Translations under genes and position numbers: made by a program
The notes under the pieces: model-generated
Seen by the model: the letters and a program-made list of their open reading frames with translations, nothing else
Databases searched by the model: none
Told to the model about the DNA's origin: nothing
Assembly (NCBI GenBank): GCA_902510965.1
Contig: CABXDM010000006.1
Span: 1 to 43,208, forward strand
Length of the DNA: 43,208 nucleotides
From: an uncultured Candidatus Actinomarina sp.
GTDB lineage: Bacteria; Actinomycetota; Acidimicrobiia; Actinomarinales; Actinomarinaceae
Direction of reading: 5' to 3'
In this document: piece after piece, positions 1-7,658 of the stretch
Numbering within the stretch: position 1 is the first letter of the stretch
How the letters are laid out: each line of letters begins with the position of its first letter

Positions 1-494
1 TAAACTCCTTCAACCCTCGTTGACTTTAGAACAATGTCTGCATCTATTTCTGCAGCACGAAGTGAAGCTGCAGTATCTGTAGTGAAATAAGGATTTCCTG
101 TACCAGCAGCGAAAATAACAATTCTTCCTTTTTCAAGGTGCCTAATTGCTTTTAACCTGATATAAGGTTCAGCTACGGCTGTCATTGTTATTGCAGATTG
201 AACTCGTGTTTGTGTACCATTTTTATCTAGTGCATCTTTTAAAGCTACAGCATTAATAACGGTAGCTAACATACCCATATAGTCTGCGTTAGCTTGAGCC
301 ATACCTTTTGCAGATTCCTGAACACCTCTAAAAAAGTTTCCACCACCAACAACAACAGCAATTTGGATTCCCTCTTCGTTTGCTTTAGAAATCTGATTAG
401 CGATGTCTGTTAATATTTTTGGCGAAATACCAAAGTTTGTGTCAGAATCAGCGAATGACTCACCAGAGAGTTTTAAAAGGACTCTCTTTGACAT
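1..494 (-). CDS. pyrH: UMP kinase (partial, runs off the window start)
   Basis: Minus-strand translation from ATG at 492-494: [35 protein letters not shown]...[11 protein letters not shown]...; conserved position after rpsB-tsf. Confidence 0.95.
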   Translation of the reverse strand, partial: MSKRVLLKLSGESFADSDTNFGISPKILTDIANQISKANEEGIQIAVVVGGGNFFRGVQESAKGMAQANADYMGMLATVINAVALKDALDKNGTQTRVQSAITMTAVAEPYIRLKAIRHLEKGRIVIFAAGTGNPYFTTDTAASLRAAEIDADIVLKSTRVEGV

Positions 495-1103
495 TTAGGA
501 ACCTACTTCCACCCTAGAAAATTGCTTTATAAAGATTTTTTCTCCAAGTTTTCCAGACATTTCTTCTATCATAGTGCCAACTTTTCCATCATATATCTCA
601 GGATTGCAAAATATTTGTTCATTCAAAACCGTATCTTTATAGAACGAAATAATTCGACCTTCAACAATCTTTTCAATTACTTCAGCTGGTTTACCTTCAT
701 TTTCTGATTGTTTAACAATAATATCTTTTTCTTCAGTTATTTTAGCTTCTGGAATATCCTCAATATTTAGATAATTAGGTTTCATCGCAGCAATATGCAT
801 TGCAATTTGTTTTGCAGACTCTTTAAATTCTTCAGATTTAGCAACAAAATCAGTTTCACAAGCTAGTTCCACTAGAACACCAGACACAGCTCTATCTTGT
901 TGGTAATGAATGTAGTCGCCAATAGTTCCCTGGTTAGCCTCTTTATCTTCACGTTTTTTAGAGTCAGCTAAACCTTTCTCTCTTAAATATTTCACAGCTG
1001 CTTCAAAATCTGAATTAGTTTCAGTTAATGCTTTTTTTGCATCCATCATTCCAGCACCCGTCATATCCCTAAGTTTTTTTACATCAGTTGCTGAAATACT
1101 CAT
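495..1103 (-). CDS. tsf: Elongation factor Ts
   Basis: VKKLRDMTGAGMMDAKKALTE and ACETDFVAKSEEF motifs; next to rpsB. Confidence 0.98.
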   Translation of the reverse strand: MSISATDVKKLRDMTGAGMMDAKKALTETNSDFEAAVKYLREKGLADSKKREDKEANQGTIGDYIHYQQDRAVSGVLVELACETDFVAKSEEFKESAKQIAMHIAAMKPNYLNIEDIPEAKITEEKDIIVKQSENEGKPAEVIEKIVEGRIISFYKDTVLNEQIFCNPEIYDGKVGTMIEEMSGKLGEKIFIKQFSRVEVGS

Positions 1104-1813
1104 TATTCGCCATCCTTTTCTGCTTTAACAGCTTCTAGCCCTGCACCTTTTGCACAGGCTTCGGCTATTGCAGATGTAACTACTTCAATAGATCTTATAG
1201 CATCATCATTACCAGGTATAACAATATCAACTCCGGTAGGGTCAACATTTGAGTCAGCCAAACCTATAACAGGTATACCTAATTTGTTTGCTTCTGTGAG
1301 TGCAGTAGATTCATTCATTAAGTCCACAATAAATATTGCATCAGGAATTTTACTTAAATTTACAATTCCACCAATAGAACGAGTTAATTTTGTAACTTCT
1401 CGTCTAATTCTTAGCCTCTCTGGTTTTGGATACGCATTTATCTCTCCAGAATCTTCTAACGAAATTAACTCTTTCAGATAAATGACTCTTTTAATAATAG
1501 TTTTAAAGTTTGTTAACATACCGCCCAACCATCTATGATTTACAAAAGGCATTCCAGCAGATTCAGCTTGTACTTGGATTACATTTTGAGCTTGTGGTTT
1601 AGTACCTACAAACAATACTTTTCCCCCGTTTGCTACAATTTTTTGAACAAAATCCTCAGCTTTTGCGATAGCATCATAAGTTATTCTTAAATCTAAGATG
1701 TGTATACCGCTCTTATCCCCATAGATATAATTATCCATTTTTGGGTTCCATCGTTGGGTCTGATGACCAAAATGAACTCCTGCTTCTAAGAGTTCTTTCA
1801 TGTTTGTACTCAT
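1103..1813 (-). CDS. rpsB: 30S ribosomal protein S2
   Basis: LLEAGVHFGHQTQRWNPKM, HRWLGGMLTNFKT, GLADSNVDPTGVDIVIPGNDDAIRS. Confidence 0.98.
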   Translation of the reverse strand: MSTNMKELLEAGVHFGHQTQRWNPKMDNYIYGDKSGIHILDLRITYDAIAKAEDFVQKIVANGGKVLFVGTKPQAQNVIQVQAESAGMPFVNHRWLGGMLTNFKTIIKRVIYLKELISLEDSGEINAYPKPERLRIRREVTKLTRSIGGIVNLSKIPDAIFIVDLMNESTALTEANKLGIPVIGLADSNVDPTGVDIVIPGNDDAIRSIEVVTSAIAEACAKGAGLEAVKAEKDGE

Positions 1814-1835
1814 TATTCTCCTTTGGTTATTTCAT

Positions 1836-1898
1836 CCCACATTTATTACTTTCGCGGCTTCCAAACTTACGTTCACCAAGGAAGCTTTAAAAACGTGG
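1836..1898 (-). promoter_or_regulatory. Candidate structured 5' leader of rpsB
   Basis: Closed hairpin GCTTCC(1880-1885)/GGAAGC(1857-1862) nested inside an outer CCAC(1895-1898)/GTGG(1837-1840) pairing, in the gap upstream of rpsB. Confidence 0.45.
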
Positions 1899-1939
1899 TG
1901 TCTATTTCTTTTTAAATAATACCTAGGAATAGGTTTTAA

Positions 1940-2800
1940 TCAACCCCTTGGGTGAGTTCTTTTGTATTTTTCTTTTAGTTGTTTTTTTGATACATGAGTA
2001 TAAATCTGTGTTGTGCTGGGATCAGTATGGCCCAATAGTTCCTGAACAACCCTTAAATCAGCTCCACCATCTAGTAGATGTGTAGCAAATGTATGTCTGA
2101 TGCTATGAGGAAAAGTACCTAGCCGCAGTTTGACAATTCTTCTAACTTCCCTATCACTAATCTTTCTACCTTGAACTCCGAGAAAAACAAATTCACCGGA
2201 ATCCTTGGAACTTATATTAACTCTGGACTCTAACCACAATTGATAATATTTATGGGCTTGAGTAGTCATTGGCAATATTCTTGTTTTATTTCCTTTTCCT
2301 AAGACTCTTATAGATTGATTACTCTTAACATCATTAATTTTTAAATTAGTAAGTTCTGAAACTCGTAATCCGGAGGAGTAAAGAATTTCAATAATAGCCC
2401 TATCTCTTATTTCTTTTGATGTTGTAGTTGGTATCCCATTGAGTAAAGTATTTATGTAGCCACTAGTCATAACATTAGGAAGCTTTTTTTCAGTTTTTAG
2501 TGCTTTGATATTAGATATATCAGGAATATCAACTCCCTTAGTTTTATTACACCAATTGAGAAAAGCTGTAATGGAGGCGATTTTTCGATTTAAGGTCGTT
2601 TTAGAATAATCCATTTTTGCTAAGCTTTGTACAAATTTTTCTGGATTAATGGAATTATTATTATTGATGTATTTGAAATACTGAGAAATGTCAGTTTTGT
2701 AAGCAACGACAGTGTGATCTGAGTAATTTTTAAGATTTTTAATAACATCTAAATATTCCTTGAGAAAAGCGATCTGAGTGGATGTATTATTTAGTTTCAA
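1940..2800 (-). CDS. Tyrosine site-specific recombinase, XerC/XerD family
   Basis: ILYSSGLRVSELTNL, HSIRHTFATHLLDGGADLRVVQELLGHTDPSTTQIYTHVS (R-H-x-x-R...Y catalytic pattern). Confidence 0.95.
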   Translation of the reverse strand: MKLNNTSTQIAFLKEYLDVIKNLKNYSDHTVVAYKTDISQYFKYINNNNSINPEKFVQSLAKMDYSKTTLNRKIASITAFLNWCNKTKGVDIPDISNIKALKTEKKLPNVMTSGYINTLLNGIPTTTSKEIRDRAIIEILYSSGLRVSELTNLKINDVKSNQSIRVLGKGNKTRILPMTTQAHKYYQLWLESRVNISSKDSGEFVFLGVQGRKISDREVRRIVKLRLGTFPHSIRHTFATHLLDGGADLRVVQELLGHTDPSTTQIYTHVSKKQLKEKYKRTHPRG

Positions 2801-3542
2801 GTCTTTTCTCTATTTGTCTTTGAATCGCTGAAAGTATCAAAGTAATACATAAATATAAAACTGTTAAGACAAGATATGTCTCAGCAAACCTAAAAGTACT
2901 GCCTGAATAGAGACGACCTCTATATGTTAAATCTTCTACTGCTAAAACAGAGAGTAAAGATGAATCTTTCATCATGGAAATAAAGTCATTACCCAAAGCC
3001 GGAAGCATATTTCTAAAAGCCTGCGGAAGAACTATGAATCTCATGACTTGTCTATCATTTAATCCAAGTGATGCGCCACCCTCTCTCTGGCCTTGAGAAA
3101 CAGATTCAATACCCGCACGAAATACTTCTGCTATATATGCACCATAGAAAACTGAAAGGGCGATTATTGCGCGCATTAACATAGGTACATTTCCATTATT
3201 GATATTTAGAAATTCTGCTGCATTAGCTACAAGTACAAAAGCAATAGTAAAAATCAATATTAGGACTGGGACGCCACGAATAAATTCAATGTATGTTCTA
3301 GATAAAGTACTAGCAATTTTATTATTAGAAATTCTACCGATTCCAGATATGAGACCTAGGAAAAGTGCAATGATGAAGGATGCGATTGTGGAAAGAAAAG
3401 TAAGTTTTAAACCAGGGAGAATGAAGAAAAAGGCTTTGTTGTATTCGGGATCTACAACAATTATATAAAACATCCATGTAATGATTACGGATAAAATTAT
3501 CATCCACCAGTTTTCGGGTTTAAAGATGTTTTTAAGTTTCAT
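2787..3542 (-). CDS. Polar amino-acid ABC transporter permease (HisM/GlnP family)
   Basis: Multi-TM; EFIRGVPVLILIF and AEVFRAGIESVSQGQREGGASLGLNDRQVMRFIVLPQAFRNMLPALGNDFISMMKDSSL (EAA loop). Confidence 0.95.
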   Translation of the reverse strand: MKLKNIFKPENWWMIILSVIITWMFYIIVVDPEYNKAFFFILPGLKLTFLSTIASFIIALFLGLISGIGRISNNKIASTLSRTYIEFIRGVPVLILIFTIAFVLVANAAEFLNINNGNVPMLMRAIIALSVFYGAYIAEVFRAGIESVSQGQREGGASLGLNDRQVMRFIVLPQAFRNMLPALGNDFISMMKDSSLLSVLAVEDLTYRGRLYSGSTFRFAETYLVLTVLYLCITLILSAIQRQIEKRLETK

Positions 3543-3560
3543 TGTTTACCATATTAAAGC

Positions 3561-3586
3561 AATAGGCACGGATTTCCGTGCCTATT
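3561..3586. repeat. Intercistronic perfect inverted repeat (12-bp arms) between binding-protein and permease genes
   Basis: aataggcacgga-tt-tccgtgcctatt read directly. Confidence 0.9.
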
Positions 3587-3615
3587 ACAAATTTAAATTT
3601 TTATAAATTTAAAAG

Positions 3616-4500
3616 TTATACTTCACAGTCCTCAGGTAGATACTCTGCAGGAATGTTCTCGTCACATTCTGCAATATCATCATAAGTAACAGCAAAGTCA
3701 GGTGAGAAGAATTTAGCATTGATCTCCCCTAGTTTTCCACTATCTGACATAGCAGCTAATCCTTGATTAACTACATCTACAAGAGGGCTTCCATTAGGAA
3801 ATGCAAATCCTAGTTGTTCTGAAGTCAAATCTCCACCAACTAGTTTTACTTTATCTTTGTTTGCACCCATGTATCCAAGACCAGCAGTTTCATCAATAAT
3901 TGAAGCATCGGCATCACCTGAAATTACAGCAGCGATTGCGAAATCGAATGTATCAAAGGCTTTTACTTTGTCTTCACCTAATTCTGCAACAGCAAACTCA
4001 TAGTTAGTTGTACCTTTTTGTACAGCAACTGTGTAGTCTCCTGATTTAAGATCATCAATACTCATAACCATTGAATTATCAGCAGCAACAAGTACTTTTT
4101 GAGCTAAGTTAATGTAACCATTAGAAAAATCAACGATTTCATCTCTTTCACTTGTAATTGTTATTCCATCACCAGCAATCATGAACTGACCATCAGCTGT
4201 TGCTTGAATCATTCCATCCCACGCTGTAGGAACATATACAGGTGTAAAGTTCATTAACTCTCCCATGTGATTAAAAACATCATAATCCCAACCCAAAGCT
4301 TCGCCTGTTTCAGCGTCAATGTAATTAAATGGTAAGTATGCGTTCTCGACAGCGAATGTAAATTCACATCCACCAAGATCTGGTAAACCGTTGTCACCAG
4401 TAGTAATATCTACTTCATCACATGGAGTAGCTGTACCAGAACAAGCGGTTGCTACTAATGCAAGAGCAAATATTAAAATAAGTGTTTTCTTATTTTTCAA
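3616..4500 (-). CDS. Amino-acid ABC transporter substrate-binding lipoprotein (SBP family 3)
   Basis: Lipobox LVATAC; FTFAVENAYLPFNYIDAETGEALGWDYDVFNHMGELM; ...DAIIDE-like ligand-binding fold motifs. Confidence 0.93.
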   Translation of the reverse strand: MKNKKTLILIFALALVATACSGTATPCDEVDITTGDNGLPDLGGCEFTFAVENAYLPFNYIDAETGEALGWDYDVFNHMGELMNFTPVYVPTAWDGMIQATADGQFMIAGDGITITSERDEIVDFSNGYINLAQKVLVAADNSMVMSIDDLKSGDYTVAVQKGTTNYEFAVAELGEDKVKAFDTFDFAIAAVISGDADASIIDETAGLGYMGANKDKVKLVGGDLTSEQLGFAFPNGSPLVDVVNQGLAAMSDSGKLGEINAKFFSPDFAVTYDDIAECDENIPAEYLPEDCEV

Positions 4501-4577
4501 TTTTCTAAACCTCCGTTTATATTTAAGTTGTAATTATTGCATAAATATACATAAAGATGAATATTTATGCAAAAATT

Positions 4578-5333
4578 TTATGCATCTAATGTATTTTTAT
4601 AATCAGGTTGTCTCTTGTCCATAAAGGCCATCATCCCCTCAGCAGCATCAGAATGAATAAATCTATTCTTTTGATTTATACCCTCAAGCTCTAAAGATTC
4701 CGAGAAAGTTTTGTTTAGACCATTTTTAATTTGTTCTTTATTCATGCATATGGAGATAAAACTTAACTTATCTAATGTTGCGATTAAAGAGGATGCTTCA
4801 TTTTGTAGATCGCTTGGATCAACCATTTTATAGAGCATATTAAGCCTATTCATTTCCTCACCAGTGATTTCTTCGCTAGTCATCATTAACTCTTTAGCTT
4901 TTTGTACGCCAATTGTTCTGGGCAGAGTCCAAGAACCAGCAAAATCAACTACGAGCCCTCTCCTAGCAAATACTTCTATAAATCGAGCAGTTGGTGTAGC
5001 AATTATAAAATCTGATAAAAGAATCATGTTTGCACCTGCTCCTGCACAAATTCCATCAACTAAAGAAATTACAGGTTTTCTACAGTCCCATAAAGCTTGT
5101 GCTGCATCGGTAACATCATCCATGAGTGCATTGAGGTTCTCACCTAGTTGAGCACCTGAAGAAAAGTTTCCATTTGACTGGGATAAAACCAAATACTTTA
5201 AATCACTTTCATCAAATTCTTTTACTTGTTTTCGAAACTCAATCCAATCATTTGCTGATATAGAGTTTTTTGTTTTCTCATCATTAAAACTTAGAGTTAG
5301 TACGTTACCTTTATTTTTAGATTCTAAAACCAT
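4578..5333 (-). CDS. Enoyl-CoA hydratase/isomerase family protein
   Basis: SSGAQLGENLNALM, DGICAGAGANMILLSDFIIATPTARFIEVFARRGLVVDFAGSWTLPRTIG crotonase motifs. Confidence 0.93.
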   Translation of the reverse strand: MVLESKNKGNVLTLSFNDEKTKNSISANDWIEFRKQVKEFDESDLKYLVLSQSNGNFSSGAQLGENLNALMDDVTDAAQALWDCRKPVISLVDGICAGAGANMILLSDFIIATPTARFIEVFARRGLVVDFAGSWTLPRTIGVQKAKELMMTSEEITGEEMNRLNMLYKMVDPSDLQNEASSLIATLDKLSFISICMNKEQIKNGLNKTFSESLELEGINQKNRFIHSDAAEGMMAFMDKRQPDYKNTLDA

Positions 5334-5370
5334 ATTTCAAGTTTAATATAAATTAACTTAGAATGTAGGT

Positions 5371-5478
5371 ATGGGATTTGATCCAAATAGACCTTATAAA
5401 GCCAACAAAACTGATTATTTCAATATTGTTTTTTGTATAATTCTGGCTGCTGTCGCAATTATATGGGCTTTAAATTAA
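5371..5478 (+). CDS. Small single-pass membrane protein (35 aa), not in the supplied ORF track
   Basis: Manual translation MGFDPNRPYKANKTDYFNIVFCIILAAVAIIWALN*; basic/polar N-terminus then one hydrophobic helix; occupies the enoyl-CoA hydratase/rnhB gap. Confidence 0.65.
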   Translation: MGFDPNRPYKANKTDYFNIVFCIILAAVAIIWALN

Positions 5479-6046
5479 AAGATACCCTATGTAGTTCTGT
5501 AAGTCCATACTTAGCAATAGCATTTCTATGTTTCAAGGTTCCATAGCCTTTATTACTTGCAAAGTCATACTCAGGATATGAATTTGAGATCTTTATCATG
5601 TAATTATCCCTACTAACTTTGGCAATAATGCTTGCTAGGGCTATAGCAAGACTTTTATCTTCTCCTCTAGTTAAAGATATTGCATTCGATATATTTATTT
5701 TGAAATGATCTACATATATTTTTTCAGGTCCTTTTTTTAACTTATTTATTGAATCTGAAAGAACAACCTGATTTGCTTTTTGAATGCCGTATTTATCGAT
5801 TTGTGTATTGTCACAAATTGAAAGTGCATAAACAATATCAGCTTTATGAATGTCGTTGAATATACTATTTCTTTTTTTTGAGCTGAGTTTCTTTGAATCT
5901 TTTACTTCTGACAGGTACTTTTTATCTTTTGAACTTATTTTGACAGCACACCCAACAATTGGTCCTGCAAAACAACCTCTACCTACCTCATCAGCTCCAA
6001 TAATAAATTGTTCAGGATTTTCCTTCCAAATATTTAGTTCAATCAT
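5459..6046 (-). CDS. rnhB: Ribonuclease HII
   Basis: IIGADEVGRGCFAGPIVGCAV, SLAIALASIIAKVSRD, NKGYGTLKH. Confidence 0.96.
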   Translation of the reverse strand: MIELNIWKENPEQFIIGADEVGRGCFAGPIVGCAVKISSKDKKYLSEVKDSKKLSSKKRNSIFNDIHKADIVYALSICDNTQIDKYGIQKANQVVLSDSINKLKKGPEKIYVDHFKINISNAISLTRGEDKSLAIALASIIAKVSRDNYMIKISNSYPEYDFASNKGYGTLKHRNAIAKYGLTELHRVSFNLKPI

Positions 6047-6575
6047 TATCTAATTTTTGGATATTTTCATATGGGTAGACCACATAGAAAGCTTTACCAA
6101 TTAGATTTTCGACGGGTACATAACCAAAGACTCTAGAGTCTTGGCTATTACTTCTGTTGTCACCTAATAAAAAGTATGAATCATTTGGTACATTATATTT
6201 TTCTTGATTGGTATATGTTTCATTTATTATCCCTTTAAATGTTAATAACTCATTATTTCTGTAAATATTTCCAAGAGTATCGCTTTTTATTACATCGCCA
6301 GGTAATCCAATTATTCTTTTGATATAGACCGTTTGCGACGGAGTATCAAAATAATTCCATATTTTTAATGAACCAACTAATTTGGAAGCTGGAGATACGT
6401 CAACATAGGTATCTGGGTGGTAGAAAACAACAATATCTCCAATACGATAATTGATGTTGGAGACATCATCTTTAAGAACTAGTACCCTATCGAATACATT
6501 AAGTGTGGGAGTCATCGATTCAGATGGAATTATATATAATTGGACCAAGAATATTCTGATTATTGAAGCTAGCAA
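6039..6575 (-). CDS. lepB: Signal peptidase I (true start possibly upstream, up to 6623)
   Basis: IPSESMTPTLNVFDRVLVLKD, YIKRIIGLPGDVI, YFLLGDNRSNSQDSRVFGYVP. Confidence 0.95.
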   Translation of the reverse strand: MLASIIRIFLVQLYIIPSESMTPTLNVFDRVLVLKDDVSNINYRIGDIVVFYHPDTYVDVSPASKLVGSLKIWNYFDTPSQTVYIKRIIGLPGDVIKSDTLGNIYRNNELLTFKGIINETYTNQEKYNVPNDSYFLLGDNRSNSQDSRVFGYVPVENLIGKAFYVVYPYENIQKLDND

Positions 6576-6637
6576 TATTGCTAGAAGGATAGTTAATAGC
6601 TTAGTAAAAATTCTTATAATAATTTAATATTAATAAG

Positions 6638-6982
6638 TTAAGAACGATCTTCTTTGATTTTTGCAGCTTTTCCTACTCGATCTCTTAGATAATAAAGTTT
6701 AGACCTACGAACTTTACCTTTCCTAATGACCTCTATAGAGTCAACTATTGGAGCATGTACGGGAAATATCCTCTCCACGCCAACACCGAATGAAAGTTTG
6801 CGAACTGTCATAGTTTTATTAAGGGCAACACCATTAGTTGCAATTATTACGCCTTCAAAGGTTTGGATTCTTTCACGATTACCTTCGGAAACTTTTACAT
6901 TAACTTTTACAGAATCACCAGCTTTATAAGAAGGTAATTCTTCTTTTAACTTTGATTGTTCTATTTCTTCAATTAAATTCAT
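6638..6982 (-). CDS. rplS: 50S ribosomal protein L19
   Basis: [27 protein letters not shown]...[46 protein letters not shown]. Confidence 0.98.
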   Translation of the reverse strand: MNLIEEIEQSKLKEELPSYKAGDSVKVNVKVSEGNRERIQTFEGVIIATNGVALNKTMTVRKLSFGVGVERIFPVHAPIVDSIEVIRKGKVRRSKLYYLRDRVGKAAKIKEDRS

Positions 6983-6984
6983 AA

Positions 6985-6999
6985 CTTCTCCAGTAGAAG
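6985..6999 (-). promoter_or_regulatory. Small hairpin covering the rplS Shine-Dalgarno
   Basis: Minus-strand CTTCT-ACTGG-AGAAG; GGAGAAG SD lies in the 3' arm just before the ATG at 6980-6982. Confidence 0.4.
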
Positions 7000-7019
7000 A
7001 TTATATAAGTTATTTAGCT

Positions 7020-7658
7020 TTATATGTCCGTTAAATTATTCTTTTTCCATTCTTCAATTTTCTTGTGATTTCCCGATAGTAGTACGGATGGAACCTCTTT
7101 ATCCTTATAAACTTCTGGTCTTGTATAAACGGGATGGTCAAGTTTTCCATCTGTAAATGATTCAGTAAGTAAAGATTCAGCGTTACCAAGTGCACCAGGT
7201 ATTTTCCTTATCAAGGCTTCAAGTAAGAACAGTGCAGGGACTTCCCCACCTGATACAACAGTTTGACCAATTGATATTTGATAATCAGCATGCATATCAA
7301 TAATCCTTTGATCAAATCCTTCATATCTACCGCAAATAATGTTTGCTGATTGAAATGTATGCAATTCGGTAATAAGATTTTCATTCAATTGGTCCCCTGA
7401 TGGAGTTAAGAATATATTTATATCTAATTTATTAGCTGATATTGCATTATCAAGTGGTTCCGGCATAAGTACCATACCCGGTCCTCCACCATATGGTGCA
7501 TCATCTACCTGGTGGTAATCACCTAGACCGTAATCTCTTAGATTTGTAGTAGATAATTCAAAAAGGTCACTTTGATGTGCTTTAGAGATTATTCCAGTTT
7601 CTGACCACTCGTCTATGAGTTTTGGAAATAAAGTAACTATATTATATTTTGATAACAT
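7020..7658 (-). CDS. trmD: tRNA (guanine-N1)-methyltransferase
   Basis: DDAPYGGGPGMVLMPEPL, IICGRYEGFDQRI, ISIGQTVVSGGEVPALFLLEALIRKIPGALGN, LDHPVYTRPEVY. Confidence 0.97.
   Translation of the reverse strand: MLSKYNIVTLFPKLIDEWSETGIISKAHQSDLFELSTTNLRDYGLGDYHQVDDAPYGGGPGMVLMPEPLDNAISANKLDINIFLTPSGDQLNENLITELHTFQSANIICGRYEGFDQRIIDMHADYQISIGQTVVSGGEVPALFLLEALIRKIPGALGNAESLLTESFTDGKLDHPVYTRPEVYKDKEVPSVLLSGNHKKIEEWKKNNLTDI

Noticed and set aside
1940-2800. Xer-family recombinase as a sign of an integrated mobile element
   Set aside because: No att-like repeats, cargo or phage genes nearby; the sequence looks like a chromosomal XerC/D-type recombinase in a housekeeping context.
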